NCBI GenBank assembly: GCA_947503105.1 | Contig: CANNCM010000005.1 | Coordinates: 1-64,000, forward strand | Source of the DNA: an uncultured Flavobacteriaceae bacterium | GTDB taxonomy: Bacteria; Bacteroidota; Bacteroidia; Flavobacteriales; Flavobacteriaceae | Direction: 5' to 3' | Length of the DNA: 64,000 bases | Part shown: positions 36,744 through 43,169 of the stretch, in pieces | How the letters are laid out: each line of letters opens with the position of its first letter | Numbering within the stretch: the first letter of the stretch is position 1 | Position numbers and translations under genes: made by a program | The notes under the pieces: generated by a model | Told to the model about the DNA's origin: nothing | What the model saw: only the letters and a program-made list of their open reading frames with translations | Databases searched by the model: none

Positions 36744-37499
36744 TTAAAGATTATACATGATAGGATTGGAAGCGCCGTGCTTTTTCTTATGAGCAACGGA
36801 TTTGTTAAGAAATAAATTTCTAATTTTTTCTGGTGCCACATGGCCATCAAAACCATAGCCCGTATAGGTTTGCCCTGCTTTTTTTGTACCAGGATTGTAT
36901 TGTCGCTTAATTGGATACCATTTTTCAACTTCAAAAACTTCAACTATCAAACCTTTAAACTCACTTAAGACATATTTAATACCAACTAATCTAGTTTTAT
37001 CCATACGCCAACGTTCTTTAGTGGCTAGATACAATTTGTCCATTCCTGATGCTCTTTTGTAAGAACTATTGATATTGATTATAATGGTATCGGAAGGTAT
37101 CGAATTTAATGGTATTGCATTATATTTTCGTTTTACTTCTTCTGAAGACATCAAACCATTTTCAATGGAATTTATACCACCTTGGATATTGCCACTAACA
37201 AAGTCGTTAAAAGAAGGAATATATCTAAATGTATCAATCAAACTAGCCTCAATTTGATAGGCCGTTTTTTCGTTTAATCCATGACGAACAATAACATGAT
37301 CCACCGTTTTATTCTTTTTCAATATGGCTTGAATCTCATCTAATTTATCTGTCCCTTTTTTTCCTTGTTTAGCCTCATCTAAATGGTCAAAAACGCGGTT
37401 GCCTTCCCCTTTTCCAACATAAAAAGGTGTTTTGGTTTCTGGATTGATTAATAAATAGACATAATATTTTAATTCTAATTTTGTTTTTTCATCAAACAT
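36744..37499 (-). CDS. LEM-3-like GIY-YIG domain protein
   Basis: A 251-residue protein with an N-terminal GIY-YIG fold of the LEM-3-like type. YYVYLLINPETKTPFYVGKG supplies the paired tyrosines, the Arg of GEGNRVFDHL is present, and the Glu in AYQIEASLIDTF fits the metal-binding glutamate. The C-terminal 110 residues include WRMDKTRLVGIKYVLSEFKG and GYGFDGHVAPEKIRN and are not recognised. Animal LEM-3/ANKLE1 is a DNA nuclease; bacterial relatives are uncharacterised. The gene overlaps the zinc-ribbon gene by 8 bases, so the two are coupled. Confidence 0.82.
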   Translation of the reverse strand: MFDEKTKLELKYYVYLLINPETKTPFYVGKGEGNRVFDHLDEAKQGKKGTDKLDEIQAILKKNKTVDHVIVRHGLNEKTAYQIEASLIDTFRYIPSFNDFVSGNIQGGINSIENGLMSSEEVKRKYNAIPLNSIPSDTIIININSSYKRASGMDKLYLATKERWRMDKTRLVGIKYVLSEFKGLIVEVFEVEKWYPIKRQYNPGTKKAGQTYTGYGFDGHVAPEKIRNLFLNKSVAHKKKHGASNPIMYNL

Positions 37500-37896
37500 A
37501 TCTGTTATTTTTTATTATTAATTCAATTTTTTTGGCATCCGAAATAGAAAAATTTTCAGCTCGTATACCTTTTGATCCCTTACTTGAAATAATGATGGTT
37601 GAATTGATCAATCTTCTATCAATTTTAACATAAGAAATATCACTAAAAGACAAAAAGGATCGATCAACGCCAATGAGATATTTATTACGTTTTAGGTAGG
37701 TAACCCCATCTTGATTAATAATTAATTTGTCGGGGGTTAAAATACTTCCGCCCAAAATAATTTTTGATGAAAACGTATAAGAAAATGATTCCTTAGAACG
37801 ACTGTTTGCTCCGATTCCTGAGGGCTTTTGCCCACAACTAGGGCAAAAGTTCTCATTCCCTGTAAGGTTATAACCGCACGAGGCACAAAATCCCAT
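37492..37896 (-). CDS. Zinc-ribbon protein with PH-like domain
   Basis: A 134-residue protein. The N terminus is a zinc ribbon with two CxxC knuckles (CASCGYNL and CPSCGQKP, residues 4-22). After a Ser-rich linker, a strand-rich domain of about 85 residues (KIILGGSILTPDKLII, KYLIGVDRSFLSFSDISYVKID) ends in a helix (SISDAKKIELIIKN), the usual order of a bacterial PH-like fold. It may be an adaptor that binds a partner or lipid. It lies within the small-gene operon between the paralogue array and the GIY-YIG gene. Confidence 0.72.
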   Translation of the reverse strand: MGFCASCGYNLTGNENFCPSCGQKPSGIGANSRSKESFSYTFSSKIILGGSILTPDKLIINQDGVTYLKRNKYLIGVDRSFLSFSDISYVKIDRRLINSTIIISSKGSKGIRAENFSISDAKKIELIIKNNRYV

Positions 37897-37908
37897 GGTG
37901 GTACATTG

Positions 37909-38268
37909 TTATTGTCTAGAAGCTTTCCCTAGAGTTAGACCATTATCCATGAGGGTTTTTGAGGATTTATCTTTGATTTGAACTTTGACCCCGTAGGTGT
38001 TTTCAAACAAATCCTCCACATCTCCAACTTTCATACTGCCTTTAATTTTAACATCTTCTTTTGAAGTGGTATTGACTTTTTTTGCTGTTTTTTTGTTAAG
38101 TGCAGCTAAGGTCAAATCACCATCAGCAATCATATTTCCTTTGTAAAATACCAAGGAAAGATTAAACGAAGATTTAAAATCTTTAGAAATTGTTTTTAAT
38201 TTTTTGTTTGGCGCAATTGAAAATTCCGCATTATTAAAATGATCTTTTATTGAATCAAATAGTCCCAT
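37909..38268 (-). CDS. Duplicated-domain small protein, paralogue 1
   Basis: A 119-residue protein with two copies of one motif. The N half has KKLKTISKDFKSSFNLSLVF followed by YKGNMIADGDLTLAAL. The C half has MKVGDVEDLFENTYGVKVQI followed by DNGLTLGKA. The pattern is basic residue-Val/Leu-x-Thr/Asp-helix ending in Phe, then a hydrophobic strand and a DxxLTL close. Two neighbouring genes carry the same pair. The layout is loosely like a beta-grasp (ubiquitin-like) order but this is speculative. An N-terminal extension MGLFDSIKDHF is special to this copy. Confidence 0.72.
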   Translation of the reverse strand: MGLFDSIKDHFNNAEFSIAPNKKLKTISKDFKSSFNLSLVFYKGNMIADGDLTLAALNKKTAKKVNTTSKEDVKIKGSMKVGDVEDLFENTYGVKVQIKDKSSKTLMDNGLTLGKASRQ

Positions 38269-38283
38269 AATGTATTTTTGTAT

Positions 38284-38682
38284 TTATTTCCACTCTCCTT
38301 TTATACAACCTTCAGCTTCTTTTTCTCTATTTAGAGCTGTAAGGGTTAAATTATCTGTTCTTCCACCATTTGAATAATAATATCCTCCATCACTTGTTCT
38401 CCAGGTTATCTGTACGAACAATCCAAATATTTCGGAAAACTCTTGCTCAACAGTCTTAACTTTTTTACGACCTGTAAGTGAGATTTTGCCAGAGCCTATC
38501 TTCTCCCTAACTTCTGATAGTGTCTTTTCACTATCTAGTTGTGGTAATTCCCCACCCTTTTTTGCAATTTTTGCTACATCAGATGAGTGAAAGTGAATTG
38601 ATAGAAAAGGAAAGTGTTTGTTAAACTCTTTTTTTATAGTCTTTAATTTTTTAGAGCCTGTTGTTGTAACTTCTCTTGCCAT
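38284..38682 (-). CDS. Duplicated-domain small protein, paralogue 2
   Basis: A 132-residue paralogue of its neighbours. Copy one reads KKLKTIKKEFNKHFPFLSIHF and copy two KKVKTVEQEFSEIFGLFVQI, each followed by a variable loop; the second ends with DNLTLTALN. Its loops are longer than in the other paralogues, with a Gly/Tyr-rich insert (SDGGYYYSNGG). It starts downstream of a hairpin that separates it from paralogue 3, and is 15 bases upstream of paralogue 1. Function unknown. Confidence 0.72.
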   Translation of the reverse strand: MAREVTTTGSKKLKTIKKEFNKHFPFLSIHFHSSDVAKIAKKGGELPQLDSEKTLSEVREKIGSGKISLTGRKKVKTVEQEFSEIFGLFVQITWRTSDGGYYYSNGGRTDNLTLTALNREKEAEGCIKGEWK

Positions 38683-38698
38683 AATAGTATTTTTAAAA

Positions 38699-38728
38699 AA
38701 TCAGCAGGTTCAATAAAACCTACTGATT
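38699..38728 (-). terminator. Intrinsic terminator or attenuator inside the small-gene operon
   Basis: On the minus strand AATCAG-AGGTT pairs with AACCT-CTGATT (one C/A mismatch, 6-base loop), and a run of T residues follows. It lies just after the stop of the first gene (38739) and before paralogue 2. It would let the first gene be made in excess over the rest if read-through is partial. Confidence 0.7.
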
Positions 38729-38738
38729 AATGAATAGC

Positions 38739-39044
38739 TTATAATTTCCCTGCTTGTGTTAAGGTCATGCTGTTATCGGCCAATTTGGTGTCATCAGCAT
38801 TTGAAATTTGTACTTTGATTCCAAATTCTTCCATGAAATAACGCTCAACATTGGCTACTCGACTTCTAGCACCCAAATCCAACTCTCCACCAGCACTATC
38901 TGTTTTGGATAGTTCGCTGATTTTTGTTTTTTCATCAGCAAATTTATTGCCCTTGTAAATTCGAATATTACAATTAAATTCTTCTGAAAATTGTCTCTTA
39001 ATACTCTTAACAGAGCTTGCTTTAGTAACTCTTATAGTTGCCAT
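38739..39044 (-). CDS. Duplicated-domain small protein, paralogue 3 (operon leader gene)
   Basis: A 101-residue protein, the shortest and cleanest form of the family. Copy one: SSVKSIKRQFSEEFNCNIRI then YKGNKFADEKTKISEL. Copy two: SRVANVERYFMEEFGIKVQI then DTKLADNSMTLTQA. A strand-helix-strand reading of each half is natural. It is the first gene of the minus-strand operon, is followed by a terminator-like hairpin, and its start lies 149 bp from a divergent regulator-like gene. The family function is not known to me. Confidence 0.75.
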   Translation of the reverse strand: MATIRVTKASSVKSIKRQFSEEFNCNIRIYKGNKFADEKTKISELSKTDSAGGELDLGARSRVANVERYFMEEFGIKVQISNADDTKLADNSMTLTQAGKL

Positions 39045-39154
39045 AATTTGATAAATTAGTTAATTAATTTTCCTACTTCTTTTTTGTGTTGTTTTTCGGA
39101 TTATTCCAACTTATTTTCTTAAAACAATAAATATATAAAATAAATGTGATAATT

Positions 39155-39187
39155 TTGATACATAATTGATACATAATTGATAGATAA
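39155..39187. promoter_or_regulatory. Three 11-bp direct repeats between divergent genes
   Basis: TTGATACATAA occurs twice in a row and is followed by TTGATAGATAA, 33 bases in all and ending six bases before the ATG at 39194. The 11-bp period is close to one helical turn, as expected for a protein binding cooperatively on one DNA face. The divergent gene product, which has a helix-turn-helix-like N terminus, is the natural candidate ligand; this is inferred. Confidence 0.65.
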
Positions 39188-39193
39188 ATAATA

Positions 39194-40426
39194 ATGATAG
39201 AACTACTAAAAGAAATGACACAAAGCAATCTTGGTTACAAAATAAGATCACGAGGAGACTGTGAAAAGTTGTCAGAGCTAATTTTAATAAAAACAGCTAA
39301 AGAAATAAGTTACAATACATTGCGTCGTTTTTTTGGAATTTCTAAAGGAACAACGCCTCAATTAAAAACTTTAAATACTCTTGCCCAATTTAATGGATTT
39401 CCCTCTTTTGCAGAGTTTACAATTCATTATCCAAATAGATTTAGTTGGTCGTTAAGAGAAAAAGCATACAAACTTATAAATCAGGAAAATAAAACAGAGC
39501 TCGTAAATTTTTTAAATAACTTAGAAGAAATTCAGAAAGATGTTTTAGATCTCATTGTTTCCATAATAAGAGAACTTATAATTAATAAAGAAATTAGAAT
39601 TTTAAAGGAACTTTTTAATCTTGAACTATTTAATCCAAACAAAACAAATTATTCTGAACTTCTACACATAGGTAATTCTGTTGGATTATTATTTCGTAAA
39701 CAACAAATTGATTATTTAGAATTTAAAAATTGTATGTACTTCACATCAACTATGTTCACACTGTTTGTAGATTATTCGAGTTTAAATAGAAACTATGGTA
39801 AATTCTCACAATATATTTACAAAACAACAAATGAAAAAGAGCTAAAGCTATTTAGCGGCTTAGTTTTGCAATTAAAAAACCTGTTGAATAATAAAACTAC
39901 TATAAATAATTTTCAACACATGATTTCAAAACAAACTCATCCCATTCTCTTAAGTCGATACATGAGTATATACATATTAAATTTAGAAAAACAACAAATG
40001 ATAGAAGCACTAGATTCTTATAAAAAAGAGTATTGTAAAGCCAATAATTTAGAGCATATATATGAACTAATGTTTACTTCAATTTTGACAAAAAATTTTG
40101 AACTGATGAAGTGGTTAACTATAAATTTTAAAGTTAACCAGACGAGCTCAAACAACTACAGTGAATGGCACAATAGTTTATTCAAACTTGTTAACTTGTT
40201 TTTAGATTTTTATAACAAAAAAAAATCCAGTGCTAAAAAACAAATGACTTTATTAGAAAACTTTACAATAAGATACAGCTATGAATCATTTATTGAAATC
40301 TTTATTTGCACAATAAATTACCATCTAAAAATTGAACAAGAAAAGCAATTAAAAAGGTATCTGAAAATAAGAGACGAACTAAAATACCCCTATTTTTCAA
40401 ACAACTATTTGATAAATTACTTTTAA
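39194..40426 (+). CDS. Putative regulator with HTH-like N terminus and helical repeat body
   Basis: This 410-residue protein begins with about 75 residues resembling a DNA-binding module seen often in Bacteroidetes (EISYNTLRRFFGISKG, then LKTLNTLAQFNGFPSFAEF). The rest is all helical, Leu/Asn-rich and could be a TPR-like solenoid, but no clear repeat consensus is visible. It is transcribed away from the small-gene operon, directly behind three 11-bp direct repeats. That layout suggests autoregulation and control of the operon. The gene is very AT-rich and rich in Asn/Lys codons. Confidence 0.68.
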   Translation: MIELLKEMTQSNLGYKIRSRGDCEKLSELILIKTAKEISYNTLRRFFGISKGTTPQLKTLNTLAQFNGFPSFAEFTIHYPNRFSWSLREKAYKLINQENKTELVNFLNNLEEIQKDVLDLIVSIIRELIINKEIRILKELFNLELFNPNKTNYSELLHIGNSVGLLFRKQQIDYLEFKNCMYFTSTMFTLFVDYSSLNRNYGKFSQYIYKTTNEKELKLFSGLVLQLKNLLNNKTTINNFQHMISKQTHPILLSRYMSIYILNLEKQQMIEALDSYKKEYCKANNLEHIYELMFTSILTKNFELMKWLTINFKVNQTSSNNYSEWHNSLFKLVNLFLDFYNKKKSSAKKQMTLLENFTIRYSYESFIEIFICTINYHLKIEQEKQLKRYLKIRDELKYPYFSNNYLINYF

Positions 40427-40503
40427 AAAATAAAAACAAATTTATTCATATTAAAGGTTAAGTAATTGAATAATTAAAATTTTAGAGCAATACATTAAAA
40501 AAA

Positions 40504-40525
40504 AACCTCTGCTAAAACAGAGGTT
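40504..40525. terminator. Bidirectional terminator
   Basis: AACCTCTG-CTAAAA-CAGAGGTT with an A-run before and a T-run after. It lies between the convergent regulator gene (ends 40426) and the acidic lipoprotein gene (ends 40596) and serves both. Confidence 0.9.
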
Positions 40526-40595
40526 TTTTTTATGAATTTATAATAGAAATCAGTACTGAAACCGTCAAATTTATAAGGTTTAAGCATGTAGATTT

Positions 40596-41498
40596 TTATT
40601 CGCAATAGTCTTCAAAATAATCTTCTAATTCTTCTTCTGAGTTGAGGACTAGTGTTTGTGATTGTTGAGAGTTTTCTGAATAATATTCTACTGTTACTGG
40701 AAATTGAAGTTCAAAATCAAATTCACAATCGTCCATATCATCACAATTTTCTGAGTACCATTCTTCGATATATCCTACAAGCGCTTCTTCACTATTAACA
40801 GTAATAACATCTCCGTTTGAATGTACTAAAGATATAGGATAAACTAAATCAAAACAATCATTTTCAAACCAACCATCTTCGTGGTCACCTTCTGTATCAC
40901 AATCCTCTAAAAAGTCATTTTCATCAAATCCATCAAGACCTGCATAACAATCGTTTGGATAAACTAAAACTATGGTCTGTCCATCGGCGTTTGTGATTTC
41001 TACACACACGGGATCATAAAGCTCATAACACATATTGTCCTCTTCTAGATCAAATTCGCAATCCTCCAAGAGACTATCAAAAACTTCATCATTTTCAATC
41101 GTAAATGTTTCAATGGAGTCATTTTCGGTATTAAAAACCAAAACATCGAAAGGATATGATACGTCGTCTATATACAAATCATCATTAGATTCAATTAATA
41201 TTTCGACTAATTCTTCAATGGAGTTAATTGTAACTATTGAATTATCATTCATTTGAAAATCAATTGGAAATACAAACTCAAAACAAAAGTCTAAAGCCAT
41301 ATTTCCACTTGGATTTTGGCTTTCATCTGTATTCCCATTAGCATCAAATTGATCCATCATTTCGGACATTGCTCTCATTAAAATGGAGGTGTTGGCGTCC
41401 TCATTTTGGTTAATTTCTTCAATATTATCACATGTCAACAATGTTAATGATATACAGATAAAAAATAATATAGAATTTTTGAGTTTAAATATTTTCAT
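40596..41498 (-). CDS. Acidic secreted lipoprotein with repeats and a Kazal-like segment
   Basis: This 300-residue protein has a signal peptide with lipobox-like LLTC (about Cys23). The mature chain is very acidic and holds about four copies of a roughly 45-residue unit with a core like FVFPIDF, then VTINSIEELVE; the units begin near residues 73, 117, 218 and 263. Between units two and three a segment CYELYDPVCVE and YPNDCYAGLDGF resembles the Kazal-type protease-inhibitor pattern (YDPVC and YxNxC), though some Kazal cysteines are not evident. Surface location is likely. Function is unknown; metal binding or protease inhibition are possible. Confidence 0.72.
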   Translation of the reverse strand: MKIFKLKNSILFFICISLTLLTCDNIEEINQNEDANTSILMRAMSEMMDQFDANGNTDESQNPSGNMALDFCFEFVFPIDFQMNDNSIVTINSIEELVEILIESNDDLYIDDVSYPFDVLVFNTENDSIETFTIENDEVFDSLLEDCEFDLEEDNMCYELYDPVCVEITNADGQTIVLVYPNDCYAGLDGFDENDFLEDCDTEGDHEDGWFENDCFDLVYPISLVHSNGDVITVNSEEALVGYIEEWYSENCDDMDDCEFDFELQFPVTVEYYSENSQQSQTLVLNSEEELEDYFEDYCE

Positions 41499-41642
41499 TT
41501 TTTTAGGTTTAATATTGGTTTTTGTACGAGTTTTAATTAAAAAAATCTAAAATTTCAAAAGCTTTCGCAATTTATAAAATATTCTCATAGACCATATGTA
41601 ATTTTTTTTAAAATTATAAAAATATTAACAACATAAGAACAA

Positions 41643-41671
41643 AATAACCCCCTGAATTTCAGAGGGTTATT
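41643..41671 (-). terminator. Terminator of the secreted protein gene 41691-42383
   Basis: AATAACCC and a CTG step pair with CAG and GGGTTATT around a short loop, with one C/A mismatch. It lies 20 bases past the stop codon on the minus strand and an A/T-rich tract follows. Confidence 0.8.
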
Positions 41672-41690
41672 TCTATTTGATTTAATATAT

Positions 41691-42383
41691 TTATTGTTTA
41701 CTGCTTATGATATTTAATGAAAAATCTTTGGTTAATTCATACCCTCCACGTTCTTGTAATAATTTTACAAATCGACTGTTTTTTCCCATTTTATCATATA
41801 GCATAAGATGATCAACAGTATCTTTTCCTGTCAATCCAATCCAGTGTGTAGCACCGTTTGGCAGACCAATATCATAGGTTCCAAATCCTACAACACGATC
41901 TTTAAATTCTTCTTTAAATTCATCGACGATTTTATCGTGAGCAACTTTAAAAGCTGCTGGATCTTCCGGAATAATATCCCAAATATGAACTTCAGGATTG
42001 GTTTCCAAGTTACCTTCTTTCCAGCTCATCATTCGTCCGGAATAGGAGACGCCCCAATCTTCAATATAGTTCCCCATTTTGGCCCAAAAGGCAGCAGTTT
42101 TGTCAGAAGCCCAAAATTCATCTGGAATCATTTTTTCTCCTAAGGTGTATAGGAAGACCAAACGATGCGTCATTCCATTGCTGTCGCCACCAGTAAATCT
42201 TTCTAATACAATTGCGCCTTTATTCATTTCAACATCGGCAAAAACTTCTTCAAAAGCTTCTTTAATGTCTTTTTGAGTAAATGGCTTAACTTTAACTTCT
42301 ATGGCAGAAAATGCCATGGTTTGTGCGCTGGTCCATTGAATTGTAAAACAAATCAATAAAAGTGATAAAAATAATTTTTTCAT
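41691..42383 (-). CDS. Exported protein of unknown function
   Basis: A 230-residue protein with a clear signal peptide (MKKLFLSLLLICFTIQWTSAQ). The mature domain contains two similar alpha/beta halves, suggested by VFADVEMNKGAIVLERF early and KIVDEFKEEFKDRVVGFGTY later, as in dimeric ferredoxin-like folds. No catalytic motif is recognised. It has its own terminator and no close partner gene. Confidence 0.75.
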   Translation of the reverse strand: MKKLFLSLLLICFTIQWTSAQTMAFSAIEVKVKPFTQKDIKEAFEEVFADVEMNKGAIVLERFTGGDSNGMTHRLVFLYTLGEKMIPDEFWASDKTAAFWAKMGNYIEDWGVSYSGRMMSWKEGNLETNPEVHIWDIIPEDPAAFKVAHDKIVDEFKEEFKDRVVGFGTYDIGLPNGATHWIGLTGKDTVDHLMLYDKMGKNSRFVKLLQERGGYELTKDFSLNIISSKQ

Positions 42384-42552
42384 AATTAGTTAATTTAAAT
42401 TTCTTAAAAATAAAAAAAATTACTTGCAAAAAAAAATCGATAATAAAATTTAAAGATTAATTAATAAATTACGACTTAAAGTTAATTTGATGCGACTAAA
42501 ACATTAAAAATTGTACCATGCCATCAAAAAACAAACCATGAATTTCAGAACG
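42384..42552. other. AT-rich spacer upstream of the exported protein gene
   Basis: A 169-bp AT-rich region with no ORF. It should contain the promoter of the minus-strand gene at 41691-42383. I see no repeat or RNA gene in it. Confidence 0.4.
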
Positions 42553-42575
42553 TTATTTGTGATCGCACTAGGATT
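42553..42575. repeat. Stray copy of the tRNA-Arg 3' end
   Basis: TTATTTGTGATCGCACTAGGATT matches 42664-42686, the 3' end and flank of the tRNA-Arg gene, with one mismatch in 23 bases. Duplication of a tRNA 3' end is the usual trace of integrase-mediated insertion or excision. Only 88 bp remain between the copies, so any element has gone. Confidence 0.7.
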
Positions 42576-42620
42576 ATTTTATGATCCTTCGCGCTCCGCG
42601 CTGAAAATAACACAAACAAA

Positions 42621-42650
42621 AAAACGCTCAAGCAAGCTTGGCGTTTTTTA
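42621..42650 (-). terminator. Terminator of the tRNA operon
   Basis: AAAACGC-T-CAAGC pairs with GCTTG-GCGTTTT around a 2-base loop with one bulged T. It lies 21 bp past the tRNA-Arg 3' end on the minus strand, with T-rich flanks on both sides. Confidence 0.85.
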
Positions 42651-42670
42651 TTAGTTGTACTATTTATTCG

Positions 42671-42744
<74 letters not shown>

Positions 42745-42769
42745 ATTCAAGGACAATAGTGTCCTGAAG

Positions 42770-42844
42770 TCGGGGTGGCAGGATTCGAACCTGCGACCTC
42801 CGCGTCCCAAACGCGGCGCGATAACCGGGCTACGCTACACCCCG
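42770..42844 (-). tRNA. tRNA-Pro (TGG), copy 1
   Basis: 75 bases. Acceptor CGGGGTG pairs with CACCCCG, and the anticodon arm CCGCG-TTTGGGA-CGCGG gives TGG. The D arm reads TAGCGTAGCCCGGTTATCGC. It is identical to the neighbouring copy at 42887-42961. CCA is not encoded. Confidence 0.95.
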
Positions 42845-42886
42845 AATTTGGTTATCATTACAATACATTTATCTATACAATACTTG

Positions 42887-42961
42887 TCGGGGTGGCAGGA
42901 TTCGAACCTGCGACCTCCGCGTCCCAAACGCGGCGCGATAACCGGGCTACGCTACACCCCG
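42887..42961 (-). tRNA. tRNA-Pro (TGG), copy 2
   Basis: An exact duplicate of the tRNA-Pro gene 42 bp away, with the same acceptor stem and TGG anticodon. The short spacers differ, so this is a gene-sized tandem duplication. Confidence 0.95.
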
Positions 42962-42983
42962 TATTGTGTTGATTAATGACTTG

Positions 42984-43067
42984 CGGAGAGACCGGGATTC
43001 GAACCCGGGCAACACTTACGCGTTGACAGATTAGCAATCTGCTCCATTACCACTCTGGCACCTCTCC
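42984..43067 (-). tRNA. tRNA-Ser (GCT)
   Basis: 84 bases, as expected for a class II tRNA with a long variable arm (TCAACGCGTAAGTGTTG). Acceptor GGAGAGG pairs with TCTCTCC, and the anticodon arm GCAGA-TTGCTAA-TCTGT gives GCT. It is the first gene of the tRNA operon. Confidence 0.95.
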
Positions 43068-43169
43068 TTAAATTTATGAACTTGTGCAATAAAATTGCGG
43101 ATGCAAATGTAGCTTTTCATTATCAAGAACGCAAACTATTTTTTTACTTTTTTAATTCCTGTTTTATTC

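Noticed and set aside
36405-39044. A Bil-like bacterial ubiquitin conjugation operon
   Set aside because: The small domains are only loosely ubiquitin-like, they have no C-terminal Gly, and no E1, E2 or deubiquitinase genes are adjacent.
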